64,000 nucleotides of DNA from NCBI RefSeq assembly GCF_900747795.2, contig NC_041402.2:180922875-180986874 (forward strand), written 5' to 3'. The stretch comes from Erpetoichthys calabaricus (taxonomy: Eukaryota > Chordata > Cladistia > Polypteriformes > Polypteridae). Positions 1 through 12,560 of this stretch are shown here, in pieces. The position numbers and the translations under genes were made by a program. The notes beneath the pieces are model-generated. The model saw only the letters and a list, made by a program, of their open reading frames with translations. It searched no databases and had not been told where the DNA came from. Position 1 is the stretch's first letter, and each line of letters begins with the position of its first letter.

Positions 1-960
1 TCACTCCTATCTTCACTCTCCTTGTCTCTCAACTCAATTTTGTCCACTCTCTACCTCATATCTCTCCATGCTTTCGGCCTCCTTACACCCCTCTAGTGTG
101 TCTCACACTGTTGTTTCTCCATCTCAATCACTTTTACACATATGCTCTTTCAAATGTCTTGATCATTTTTCACCCTGCCTCCTCACTCTCTTAGTGTCTA
201 ACTCACTTTTCTGCACTCTGCTTAGTGTACCCCAATCCTCTGAGCCTCCTCACTCTCCTGTCTCCTACCTCAATTACCGTTTTATACTTCTCACTCTGTT
301 ACTTCCATTGTTACTCTCCTAGCCTCTAACTCACTTTTTTCCACTCTCTACCTAGTCTCTCTCCATTATTTCAGCCTCCTCAATTCTCCATCTCAGTTAC
401 CTTTACAAACACCCTTTGGTTATCATAACTCCTCCCACCTCACTCTCCTGGTCTATAACACACTTTTGTGCACTCTTATCCCTCTATGTTTCCAGCCTCC
501 TCCCTTTCCTCAGACCATTTGTGTTTTATGTCCCCATCTCAGTCACCTTTACAAACACACTTTGGTTTTCATAACTTCTCCCATCTCACTCTCCTACTCA
601 CTTTCTCCACTTTCTTCCTACTATCTCTTCATTATTTTGGCCTAGTCATTCTCCATCTCAGTGACTTTTACAGACACACTTTGGTTTTCATAACTCCTTC
701 CACCTCACTCTTCTAGTCTATAACTCACTTTTTTCCACACACTACCTCCTATCCATCCCTCCATGTTGTCAGCCTCCTCACTTATCTCTAGCCCCTCACT
801 CCTTGTTCCTGTCCTTCTCTCCATATCTCCAGTATCTTTCCATCCTCTCCTCTCTCCTTTCTGCTCACTCCCTGCTACTCTGGGTTTCCTTTCACTCCCC
901 TTTTCCCTCCATGTTTCTTTGCATCTCCTTCCCTTAGTTCCCTTTTCTTCTCCTTCCTCT
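1..960. repeat. Degenerate pyrimidine-rich tandem repeat
   Basis: The + strand is strongly C/T-biased for about 950 bp. A recognisable unit recurs: a 'cactctcctag' motif, then 'taactcactttt', then 'ccactctctacc', then 'cagcctcct' and 'ccatctcagt'. The first motif appears near 16, 185, 311, 441, 588 and 706, so the period drifts between roughly 118 and 169 bp. This looks like an old minisatellite immediately upstream of the TAGLN promoter. The short open frames in it are low-complexity Ser/Leu/Pro/His strings, and I do not regard them as genes. Confidence 0.7.
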
Positions 961-969
961 CCATCCTTC

Positions 970-979
970 TATAAAAGGG
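970..979 (+). promoter_or_regulatory. CArG-like / TATA-like box upstream of TAGLN
   Basis: The sequence CTATAAAAGG differs by one base from a CArG box (CC A/T6 GG) and also contains TATAAAA. It lies 141 bp upstream of the first perfect CArG box. As I recall, mammalian TAGLN promoters carry two CArG boxes about 120 bp apart, so this may be the counterpart of the distal one. A TATA box for an alternative start is the other reading. Confidence 0.4.
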
Positions 980-1110
980 CCGAGCCCCCTGCTCTGCTGC
1001 ACTCCATTCCACATCCCCCCTGCTCCGTTCCCTGCCTGGTATTTGGAGAATGCCGAGTGTTGAGTAAATTCAAGGCTCCTGGCTGCCTGCCGCGTCTTTG
1101 CGAGGCAAAG

Positions 1111-1120
1111 CCAAATATGG
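1111..1120 (+). promoter_or_regulatory. CArG box (SRF site) of TAGLN
   Basis: CCAAATATGG is a perfect match to CC(A/T)6GG. It lies 170 bp upstream of the predicted exon 1 splice donor. SRF/myocardin binding to CArG boxes is the established control of SM22-alpha in smooth muscle, and the position and sequence suit that role. Binding itself is inferred. Confidence 0.75.
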
Positions 1121-1144
1121 TGCGTTGGAAAAAAGCACCTTTGC

Positions 1145-1154
1145 CCTTATAAGG
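1145..1154 (+). promoter_or_regulatory. Second CArG box of TAGLN
   Basis: CCTTATAAGG is a perfectly palindromic CArG box, 24 bp downstream of the one at 1111 and so about three helical turns away. Two perfect sites this close would favour cooperative SRF binding. Confidence 0.7.
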
Positions 1155-1229
1155 GACTGGTTTCCTTTTTCTAGGAGGAGTGACATCAGTGGGTGAGTCG
1201 CGGCTTATTAGCAGCTGCGTCAGCCTGCT

Positions 1230-1280
1230 GGGACTCAGTTTTCAGCAGAGTCCAGAGTGGGCAGCACTGTCGAACAAGCT
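1230..1280 (+). other. TAGLN: Probable non-coding exon 1 of TAGLN
   Basis: A strong splice donor (gtgagtacg) starts at 1281, and the acceptor before the ATG exon ends at 1812. TAGLN genes typically have a short untranslated first exon. The transcription start is a guess from spacing to the CArG boxes and a weak TTATTA motif near 1205. Only the 3' edge at 1280 has direct support. Confidence 0.5.
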
Positions 1281-1746
1281 GTGAGTACGAGGGGTATATA
1301 CGGGTGGCATCAAGACGAGGGCGATGTGGTCGGGTACCAGTTCTAGAGACTTGTGCTCCGCTGGGGGAGGGGGGGGGGGGCGGGCGGGCCGTTTTGGTGC
1401 TTTTTTTTCTTTTTAAAAAAAACTTTTTGGAAGCAGCGGTGCCAGCTGGGCAGTATTTCAGGAGCAGGATGCAAGGCAGACAGTGATGGGTTCGGGTAGG
1501 ACATGAAGGCCGCTTGGTGTTTGCAGGGGTACTTGTGTAACTGTCTTAACTTTCGACCCCCTCCAGGAACAGAAGCACAGTTCTAGTAGCTGACTGAGAG
1601 TCTCGACAATGGCGTCACAGGTGAAAGGGCAGCGTGGCACGGAATGTTTCACTGGGGTGTGCTGCCCACTCTCACACATGGGGTTCTGCGGGTGTTGGCA
1701 TGCTTTTTACCGCTTCCAGCGACCGTCGCTGGACACGCCTGGCTGA

Positions 1747-3326
<1,580 letters not shown>

Positions 3327-3482
3327 ACGCAAGGGTGCCAAACTGTACAAAGACCAAAGGAATGGGAGTTGCTGACTCCCACCCGCTCCACCACAGGGTC
3401 CTGCTTGAGGCTTCGATTTTTTTTTTCTCTCCATAAAGGGTGGTCCCTGTACTCCTCCTCCATCTTCTTGTATGATATTCAC

Positions 3483-3488
3483 AATAAA
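3483..3488 (+). terminator. TAGLN: Poly(A) signal of TAGLN
   Basis: AATAAA lies 157 bp after the TAGLN stop and is followed by a GT-rich stretch (gacttgtgagtgcaggtgtg) that suits a downstream cleavage element. The 3' UTR is therefore short, about 180 nt. Confidence 0.75.
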
Positions 3489-3564
3489 GCAAATACAACT
3501 GACTTGTGAGTGCAGGTGTGTGACTGATACAACACAAAGCCAATCAGAACCGTGCACCCCGTGC

Positions 3565-3570
3565 TTTATT
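3565..3570 (-). terminator. PCSK7: Probable poly(A) signal of PCSK7
   Basis: TTTATT on the + strand is AATAAA on the minus strand, 435 bp beyond the PCSK7 stop codon at 4005. Using it would end PCSK7 transcripts near 3545, only tens of bases from the TAGLN cleavage site. Confidence 0.6.
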
Positions 3571-4004
3571 TACCTGCATCCCTCGCCCAACACAAAGGCA
3601 CCATGTCTGTAGCGGCTGGAGGGTATCTGTGAGCCCACCAGGAGAGGGGGCTGTTTGACACTTATAAATGAAGGCAACTGCAGTCTCGGTGGTCAGCAGT
3701 GGGAACGGTGGGGCCATGGCAGGTGGGATTTCATTACAAAGGACTAGTATCTATGTGACCACTGAAAAGAAACAGGGGTTTGGTTTGGGGGGTAGTCTGG
3801 AGGTACTTCCTATTTAAACAGGCACTGACCACCTCACCTCCTGCAGCTGGGAGGTGAGACTTTAGCTCCACAGGAATCTCACCACATAGCATGTCTCCAA
3901 ACGATTTAGGCGTCAGTAGTTTGTCACCTCGTGTCCAGCACCTCTAGAGCAAGTCCGTCATTGTCTCTGCTGTCCCGTGCAGGAGTCCAGCACCCTGCAT
4001 GCTT

Positions 4005-5123
4005 TCAGCTGCTGACCTCTTGTCTGATGTCCTGACAGATGAAGGGAGCCTTCTCGTCAACCTGGTCCGGCCAGTCGGGCACCTGTGACGACCTTTCCAG
4101 CTCTGTCGTCAGGCCTTCCTCAAAGTGGCGATGATCATGGCGCCTCCTACAGGTCAGCTGTGCAAAAGCAATTTCCAGCGTATAGTAGAGGGACCAGAAG
4201 AGTGCAAAGCACCCCAAGAGCAGCAGCGACTGTGAATGCAAGAGCACAGTGGTCACACATGGAGTAATAAAAGGCAGAGACAAACAACGTGGACCGCCAT
4301 GGCTACGCACCTTCAGGCTATTGGTGGTTAGTGTGCTGTCCAGTACCTCTGGGATTTTCAATCCAGGGGGGCATGGCAGGGTAAAGTTACTGTCCAGATA
4401 CTTTCCTCCCATTGCATCTTCAACCAGCCTGGGGATGAAGCAGAGGCCCTCATCACAGAAGGTCCAGTCTGAACTACACCTACCTTGCGATTAGCTTTAC
4501 CCTCGACATACCTCTGTTTGTCCTGGACATCTTCACTGGACCATGAAGAGCCATACAGAGTGACCCTCCATTGCCGCAGAGTACCCCTTGGCAGGCCGAC
4601 ACCCACTGAAAGGTAAACACAAGGGTCAGAGGCAACAGCATACGCCGACTCCCCCTCCAGCAATGTAGACTTAAACACTCACCATCGCGCAGCACTAGTG
4701 TGTATGTCCCGTTAGCCGCTTCTCCCCAGCACCTCACGGTGGAGAACGTCCAGTCTGTGAGGCCAGAGGAATCCCTGTTGGGGGGGAGAGACTGGTTAGA
4801 GGTAAGGGGGGCAAGTTGTGAAAAGGCGCTCAACTTCCTGCCCTTGGTGTGACCTAACACAACAAGGAAGCCAACATCCGGCCACACTGCACACAAGGAC
4901 ATGACTCAGTGCCTAGCAGTGGGTGTGCATGCTCTTCATAAGTGTGCAGAACTAGTTTGTGTTTGCACTTTCAAACTGTACAGTGCCCCCCATATGGGTA
5001 CAGCATGCCCCCAGTTGTGGAGTATCTCTGTGTACTTGAGGTGGGTGTCAACACATGCATATAACACATTTGTTACCGGAGAAGTCTGTGTATGTGTCTC
5101 TAGGTTTAACTGACACTCCAGAG

Positions 5124-5171
<48 letters not shown>

Positions 5172-5698
5172 GTGTGTGTCGCTGGAGACGTCTGCAGTGT
5201 GAAAAGTCGGGATTGTCAAGTGGGTGTGCCTCCAGGGGGGTTTGCTTCTTCAGAAGTAAGCGGCATATTTACACATCTTCAAATAAACGTGTGACTTGTA
5301 GTGTGTGAGTGCGTGTGAGTGTGTGTATGTGTGTGTCTCAATGTATTTGACACATCACCCTGTCCCAGGGTGTGTCTGTTTTGTCACCAAAATTTGTATG
5401 TCACCCTTCTCAGTTGGGTGCAGAGTTTATATGAAGTGTATGAGTGGATTAGGCAGGAAAGTGGGTATATCAGTAAATGTGCAAGATGTGCAGGTAGGAA
5501 GCGAGTCAAGTCCATTCACAGCACATCTCAAGGCACTTCTACATGCATGCGGCGGTCCTCAGACACACACGATGTATGCAGTGTGCGCATGTTTACCTGG
5601 ATATGTACAAACTGCACACATGCAGTGAAGTCTTCAGGCATTCGTGGGCCTCTACATGTGTATTACATGCTGGTGTTTTCAGATATTTAAGGTTTAGG

Positions 5699-5771
<73 letters not shown>

Positions 5772-6091
5772 CACACAGTCAGATAGATAGATATGAAAGG
5801 CACTATATAATAGACAGATTTGAAAGGCAGTATACGATAGATATGTAAGGCACTATATAATAGATTGACAGATAGGAAGTGAAATGCACTATTCTATAGT
5901 GTCTTTCATTTTCTGTTTACAGTACCTACAGCATCTATCTACATATTAAAGAAAGAAAGGGCGAAAGAAAGGGAGAAAGAAAGGGCGAAAGAAAGAAAAA
6001 GGGCACTATATAATAGATAAATAGACAGATACACACAGATAGATATTAAAGGCACTATATGATAGATAGATAGATATTAAAGGCACTATAT

Positions 6092-6167
<76 letters not shown>

Positions 6168-6182
6168 TTAAAGGCACTATAT

Positions 6183-6258
<76 letters not shown>

Positions 6259-9200
6259 TGAAAGCCATTAAATAACAGACAGATATTAAAGACACTATAC
6301 AATTACATGCTGGAGTTTGCATGTTCTCCCCGTGTCTGTGTGGGTTTCCGCCGGGTGCTCCGGTTTCCTCCCATGGTCCAAAGACATGCAGGTTAGGTGC
6401 ATCAGCGATCCTAAACTGTCCTTGGTTTGTGTGGGTGTGCCCTGTGGTGGGCTGGCGCCCTGTCCGGGATTTGTTTCTGCCTTGTGACCTGTGCTGGCTG
6501 GTATTGGCTCCCGTGACCCTGTGTTAGGATATAGCAGGTTGGATAATGACTGACTGTTTTCAGATATACGGAGGTCCAGGTGTAAACAATATAACTAAAC
6601 AGACGTGACAGTCTCTATAAAATAGACAGAAAGATAGCTAGCTAGCAAGATAGATCTTAATTTATGCCAATTGTGTCCTCTGATGTGCACAGTATGTCCA
6701 AATCAGCAAGTGTGATCAGGCCGAGTCTACCTGTCACCATTGGGAAGTGGCATATGAGATGTTTGACATACAAGTGTCCCTAGATCTGCATGACGTGTAC
6801 ACTAAGTGTGTATCTGTGAGGCTCTGGCTGGTCTTCCCCTAGATTTCCATAGCACAAGCAGTTCAATTCTCCAGGCACAAGTGTTGTTCCAGACGTGTAC
6901 TGCATCAGACTAATCAGAAATGAACTTGTGTAGTTTCGGGTGTGAGCAGCACATATAAGCCTTCAAGTTTTAGTAGTGTGTGTCTAATGATGTACACAGA
7001 ATCTGCAGCCCCCCTACTGTGAACAGGGCCATGTCTATTTGTTTCCAGAAACCAGCATTATGTCTCTTGATAATCGAGTGCCATCAGATATGTATGACTT
7101 GTACACAATATACACATAATGTGTGTAAAGTGTGTCTCTGTATTCCATTCTCTCTATTAAATATATATGTATATATTAATAATAATTATTATTACAGAAT
7201 ATAGAGTCTAGAGTTTTAGTGTGAAAAGTGTAATTGTAGCTCTAGGCACTGGTGTACCCAAAAATGTATGAGTGACATACAGTATACATCTTCAAATGTG
7301 TTAGTAGCACATGTAGCTTTTTACATGTTAGTGACACAATCAGACAGCTCCCAAATATAAGCCATGTGTTCCCGTGTGACTGCACGCAGTGCACGGATGT
7401 ACAGATTCCGTGGGCACATATACGACAGCTACTCACGTGTCCAGGATTCGCCTGGCACCAATCAGAGAGGACATGCCACTTGGACAGAGCAGTAAAATCT
7501 CTACATCGCCACGCCGAGGATGGGTCAGGGTCAGGGTCACTGCCACATGCTCCAAGGTCTGCATGCCAGATTGCTGCAGGTCTTCTAGGGTCACTGCAAG
7601 AAGATGGACATTACTGATAACTTCTGACTAATCAGTGCCTCCATCCAGCACAATGAACGACGTCCAGCAAACAAAAACGCTTCCTAAAAAGGTAAGCTTT
7701 AGAGCAGTAAGACAAAGCCACACCCCGTCCCCCCCCTCCACCCCCCGCCAACACTCACCCGTCCAGGAAGCCTGCAGCTGTGAGGGGGTCATAAGGATAC
7801 GGCGTCCATCCTTCAGCACAGGACTCTGGAAGGACAGGAGATTTGGCACAGACTGCCAGGTCTGCAAGAGAAAGCAGGCATCAGAGAGAACACTGAGCAC
7901 ATTGCCACCGAGAAATCCCAAAGCCCTGCCATTGGCTACCTTGGCTGCGTTAACCAGTCTCCATGCGTTCAGCAAGCCGAAGCCATGCTGATGGCTGTGA
8001 TGGAAGCCAGCTCCATTTGTCTCCCAGTCTGCTTGGACATCATCATACTAGGGAAGGAGGAGCAAAACACTAAGCGTTTAACTGTCATGGGAGTGCCTGG
8101 AAGAAAGAGTTTCTAGCCCAGTCAGACCCAAGCACCCAGTTCACCTTGGTGGCAGTAAAAACAATGATATGCTGGATGTCCCTCCAGGTCAGGCAGGGTC
8201 GAACCTGCAGCATGAGTGCCACCATGCCGGCAGCCAGTGGGGCAGCCGCAGAAGTTCCAGTGTGCCCATCAGTGCAGCCTGTTCCTTTTTGGAAGTCCCA
8301 GTCTGACGTCACCTGTGAACACAGATTAAGCAAATGATGGATAGGCTCTACAAAGAAGGGCAAACATTGCCCAATACGAATGACATGATGCCAATTTGAA
8401 ATGCCACTTTAAAGAGGATTGTAGTGAGCACCTGATGGATAGGCTCTACAAAGAAGGGCAAACATTGCCCAATACGAATGACATGATGCCAATTTGAAAT
8501 GCCACTTTAAAGAGGATGTAGTGAGCACCTGATGGATAGGCTCTATAAAGAAGGGCAAACATTGCCCAATACGAATGACATGATGCCAATTTGAAATGCC
8601 ACTTTAAAGAGGATGTAGTGAGCACCTCACCCGCTAAGTCATTTGCTTCTGTACTCACAATGCTACGCAGCATACGATCACCACTGCTGAAAGTCACGGC
8701 CAGCATGGACGCACACTCCTCAGCGTAAAAGGGCATCCTGCCATTCTCATCCACTGCACCTGTTACAGAAGAACAATTTTAAGGGGCAAAATGACCAGAG
8801 GTGAGAAAGCAGCCATCATTCATCACTGCCATCCACCTCTTACCAATGGTCACTGTGTAGATGGAGTTGGCATAACCATCATAGTTACAGTTGTCCTTGG
8901 ACCGCCCCCCATTTCCACTGGCCACCACAAAGATGCTCCCAAAGCCTCTCCTGCCTGCTATGACCCCATGCTGTAGTGCCGCCTAGAAGTTACAGGTCGA
9001 AAAAGAAAGAACCTTTAGCTTACTGACCCCAAAATGGGGTCTTTACTGGTGACATCGGTTGTGTCAGGTCAATCACGTTTATATATATATAAAAAAAAAA
9101 AAGAAGTCGGAGAGATTACAGGTGGAACTTTAGCTCTCCCCTCACCTTGCCAAGAGGATGGGGTCCATCGACTGTCCGCCCATCGTCATCAGGTCCCCAG

Positions 9201-10395
9201 CTGTAAAAGTCAAGCAGAAACTCTTAGTGCTGCCGACTTCCTGCCACTGGCCCAGCAGACACCGGAGCAGCTCACCTGCAGCTATAGATGTCATTTATCT
9301 GGTAGTGCTTATTAAAAGCGATCGCCTCCATGCTGTCTGTCAGTGGCCCATCCAGCACACGGATTCCTGGAAAAAGTGGTTACAAATACAAGTCACCTAT
9401 AGTATGGTGCCCGAGCAGACCTGCTCAAAGTCTAATGCCCTCCTTACTCACCTGCCACTCGGCTCCCATAAGCCACCCCGACGGCACAGAAGCTGTTGTT
9501 GGGTGCAGCCGCAATCTCTCCTGCACACCGTGTGCCATGATGATTGTCATTGTTGGCATCAGGATGGGGCATTGGATCAGGATCATCTGAGTTCAGGTCG
9601 TAGCTGCCCTCTGGACTCTGAGGGACCAACCATCACATGTGGTCAGAACAAAACAAAGCAAAGCATGCGCAAGCTGGTCGAGCAAGCTGGCGCAGTAAGC
9701 TAAGCTCTACTTACATAATTGGGCTGGATATCCTGTAGCGTGTGCTGGACTCCATCATCGACGACGACCACTGTGACGCCTGCGCCAGTGATGTTGCGCT
9801 CCCATAGGCCAGTTACATTGATGTCCATTCCAAGGTTATGGTCGTTGTGCTGCAAATCGAAAAGAGAATGGTTATCACACTGCATTAGAGTGCACCCCCA
9901 GCTCTGGCCATTTCATTGACTCACCAAGTGCCACTGTTTGGGATATTTTGGGTCATTGAAGTGGATGCTACGTTTTGCCCGTCGCAGCAGCTGCTGCTCT
10001 GAGTGCCACTGAACCGCCGGATGCTGGCTGAGGTAGTGATTGGCTTGCCGCCTCTTTTCCTCCTGCATGCCTTCATGCTTATTTACACAAGGCAACACTA
10101 AAAGATAGTGGCCAGCTAACTGACCAATCTGACCTCTGCTCTCCATGCCAGCTGCTGAGGCCACCTCCCTTGCCAATATGTCCAGTGTCTTTCTGTCTGT
10201 CTGCCCATCCTCACTGCCTTTCACCTCTGTAGGCTTTAGGCTGATAGCCCAGGATAGGCCTGAGGTGCAACTCTCTGAGACAATACTGGGGTCCAAGTGT
10301 GGATTCTGGCTCCATAAGGTTAGTAGACCCCCGAAGCAACAGGCCAGCACTGTCAGCAGGAGCATGTAAAAAGGTGAAGACAAGAAAGCAGCCAT
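4005..10395 (-). CDS. PCSK7: Proprotein convertase subtilisin/kexin type 7, 15 coding exons
   Basis: Membrane-bound, kexin-like serine endoprotease of the late secretory pathway that cuts proproteins after basic residues. Exons (- strand): 10395-9925, 9849-9715, 9617-9452, 9366-9276, 9200-9146, 8982-8844, 8759-8659, 8312-8145, 8047-7940, 7861-7759, 7593-7437, 4774-4683, 4605-4512, 4428-4311, 4229-4005. All are GT-AG and phases join to 740 aa (human 785). The ATG at 10395 has a strong context (gtgaccATGG). Visible in order: hydrophobic signal/leader (~2-28); prodomain ending in RRAKR (138-142); catalytic D188 (VVVVDDG), H229 (NHHGTRCAG), oxyanion N330 (ASGNGG), S407 (GTSAAAPLA); P domain (~479-650); one membrane span (~667-690, [19 protein letters not shown]); a cytosolic tail of ~50 residues, shorter than the human tail. 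Intron 11 (2.7 kb) holds microsatellites and a SINE. No lesions seen. Confidence 0.96.
5128..5180. repeat. (GT)n microsatellite in PCSK7 intron 11
   Basis: About 25 GT/TG dinucleotides with one GC interruption. The 5280-5340 stretch nearby is a degenerate GT-rich continuation. Confidence 0.9.
5700..5769. repeat. (AAAG)n microsatellite in PCSK7 intron 11
   Basis: About 17 near-perfect GAAA/AAAG units. A degenerate version with GGGC interruptions recurs at 5950-6002. Confidence 0.95.
5779..6300. repeat. Compound (GATA)n repeat with interspersed 'aaaggcactatata' units
   Basis: Two long GATA blocks (about 6087-6165 and 6184-6257) are separated and flanked by repeats of a longer unit reading 'aaaggcactatatgatagat' with variants, near 5796, 5850, 6003, 6050, 6080 and 6170. 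It is a higher-order minisatellite rather than a simple tetranucleotide run. The same longer unit is seen at 32.2 and 40.8 kb. Confidence 0.85.
6308..6552 (+). mobile_element. 5'-truncated DANA/mermaid-like SINE
   Basis: It matches the body and tail of the tRNA-derived SINE present in full at 58.4 kb (gtttgcatgttctccccgtg, then 'ccaaagacatgcaggttagg', then 'ggctggcgccctg', then 'gaccctgtgttaggat'). The tRNA-like head is missing and the GGAT tail is eroded. It lies in PCSK7 intron 11, antisense to the gene. Confidence 0.85.
8336..8627. repeat. Three-copy 97/98-bp tandem repeat in PCSK7 intron 7
   Basis: Near-identical units start at 8336, 8434 and 8531, each beginning 'gatggataggctcta' and ending 'gtagtgagcacct'. 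Copies differ by a few substitutions and one base of length (gattgtag versus gatgtag). The high identity implies recent expansion. It lies between the exons carrying the region after N330 and S407 and does not touch splice sites. Confidence 0.95.
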
Positions 10396-10442
10396 GGTCA
10401 CCACTGAGGTCCTTTACCCGCCACTGTCATCTGCATAAAGAC
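10396..10442 (-). other. PCSK7: 5' UTR part of the PCSK7 ATG exon
   Basis: On the minus strand a good acceptor (ctgtctttccag) ends at 10443, so the ATG exon probably begins at 10442 with 47 nt of leader. An upstream non-coding exon and promoter must lie further right and were not located. Confidence 0.55.
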
Positions 10443-12560
10443 CTGGAAAGACAGGAGACAAGTCAAAATGGAACGGTTATTTTTGTATACAACACTCAAT
10501 AAAAAGTAAAAAAAAAAAACAAAAAAGCCACAAGTTAGGCCGTGCCTACCAAGAGTGACCTGCTGAGCAGATCTCAGGGTGCTGCAGCTGTGTTAATGGA
10601 CCCAGATAGCTGGAAGAACCCAAGTGTTGCGACACCTATCATGCCAACCACAGGGCCTGACAGTGTGTCGTGAGCATGGCTAATTTGTATCGTATTCCTC
10701 ATGGCTTTTATAAGACCCTGTGGAACTGCAATAGGTGAAAGGTTGTAGCACTGCCATATAGGAAGTGTATTGCAATAATAATAATTTACTTATGTGCTTT
10801 GTATTGTACATTGTTTTTTTAGGTGCTGCTCGTCACTGCCTGGGCACTCACTCATCTAAATGCAGGTGGAGGAGCTTTTTGCAAGACAGGACTGTGAACT
10901 GCAAGGCGGTGATTGACGACATTGACCTTTGTGGGTGGGATCCGAAAGGGTCCGTCTTAAACTGTATAGGTCATTAGCCAATGACAGGTCTGACCGCCAA
11001 AATTAAACTGGGGAGAAGGAAGTCGTCTGAAGGAATGGCCGATCTGCATAGCGAGTACAATGAAGGTAAAAACCAGAAAGGCGGATTCTATTAACACCAG
11101 TCAAAACGACCCTCCCGCTGTCGGCATCGCCTTTCTAAGGCTGTTATTACACCCTGGCTAACCAGTTTTCAGAGGGTGAGACTTAAAACATTTTTTTTTT
11201 GTGCTTTCGGGATTGCACTGTCTTCCTTCATTCAAAAAAAAAAAAACCAATCTGCCTTCCATCTGACAACATTCTCCTTGCTAGTCATGGACGCTAAAAC
11301 CTTGGACTCAGGGTGTCGGAATTCTTGGGGAGATAAAGTCTGCCTTGAGTGATTTGTGTGTATTTCTGAATATATGGGTTATCTGATTGAGATAGTGTCT
11401 TGAGCTGTAAGCTTGTATGGGGAATGGGGGGGGGGGGGGGGATTTAGGCAGTATACATGTGGGGCGATTTGTATGGGGCATCCGTCATAGTTAAAAGTGA
11501 GGCTAGGGTGTGTTTCCACTTACATCAAAACCCGAGCACCTCCTGTACATATCCAGTCCAAGTCACTTACCTATCCTAACACACTTACAAAATCATAATC
11601 TAGAACATAAAAACACAACTAAGCCACAGAAAAAAGAAAAGGACATAAATACAGTATACTGTACTGTACACTGTACTGTAGTAACAGAAAAAATGAGTGT
11701 AAAAAAAATCCTTAACTTTATTCCTTCCCACGTCTCAATTTTTTAAAGTTTTTATGGGAGTGAGTGTTGTAAACTCTAAACGTCGTATGTCGAGACGTTG
11801 TAACCTGAGGACCCCCTGTATATGGGTATATATGTGTGGGAAACTGATTGAGGGGCAATTCAATTTGACTTTATTTTGTCAGTGCATTGGGTAAAGAAAA
11901 AAAAGTATGTGAATGTTGATTTTAATTTTCCAGACGCCATAATGAATTTGTTTTCTCAAGCTTTGAAGGAAAACTGCAGAACAACCAGGTCCACTGTTAT
12001 AATAAGAATTTAATTCCAGCTCAAACTGACAGTGTAGCTTATCTCCTATGAGCTTCGGGGGACTGTAACAAGGTGTATACAAAATAAAGTTTGACTTCCC
12101 ACCCATAATCACAGACCACTTAGGACATCTCCCATAACCCTGCAACAACTACAGTCATAGAAACGTGAAGTTCACCAAGTGTTTCAAACTCCTCTCCCCC
12201 TGCCTGCTGCACCAATTCACTATGGACTCTGATCTCCCATCCATTCCCACGTGTTTTTTCCAATAATGACACCCAAAATGCGTGGCAGTCACTGAGCAGA
12301 GTGAACATTACATCTGCGGTCTTAAAACTATGGAGGTAAACTTGCTAGATGCTTCAAGTTTTGGCACACCAAGCCTTTCACCCGCTCTAAATATCCATCC
12401 ATTCCCTCATTCTCTGAAATGCGTCAGGTTTGGAGTAAATGGAAACTCTCTAATCAGAACTAACCTCTATGTCAGCTCTGGTAGCCACCATGACCCTTTC
12501 TGTCACCATACAGGATACTTCAAAATGGGACACTTTAGGTCTCGGCCTTCTATCTGAAGC
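10443..12560. other. Intergenic region right of PCSK7, no gene recognised
   Basis: There is no conserved exon on either strand. The region contains poly(A/T) runs, a G17 run near 11430 and a moderately CpG-bearing patch with an inverted CCAAT context near 10900-11100 (agccaatgac at about 10975), which could hold the PCSK7 promoter. In mammals RNF214 lies divergently next to PCSK7; I could not recognise it here. Confidence 0.4.

Noticed and set aside
763-1152. 129-codon + strand open frame before TAGLN
   Set aside because: Low-complexity translation of pyrimidine-rich repeat running through the promoter; no homology and it overlaps the CArG boxes.
6086-6322. Open frame of repeated Tyr-Leu-Ser-Ile on the minus strand (also at 18.2 and 60.4 kb)
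   Set aside because: It is the translation of GATA/TCTA microsatellites, not a protein.
8336-8627. Regularly spaced repeats that might suggest a CRISPR-like array
   Set aside because: Tandem 97/98-bp units without unique spacers, in an intron of a vertebrate gene.
8446-8754. 102-codon minus-strand frame containing PCSK7 sequence plus a repeated tail
   Set aside because: Only 8659-8759 is PCSK7 exon 7; the rest is the intronic tandem repeat read past the splice donor.
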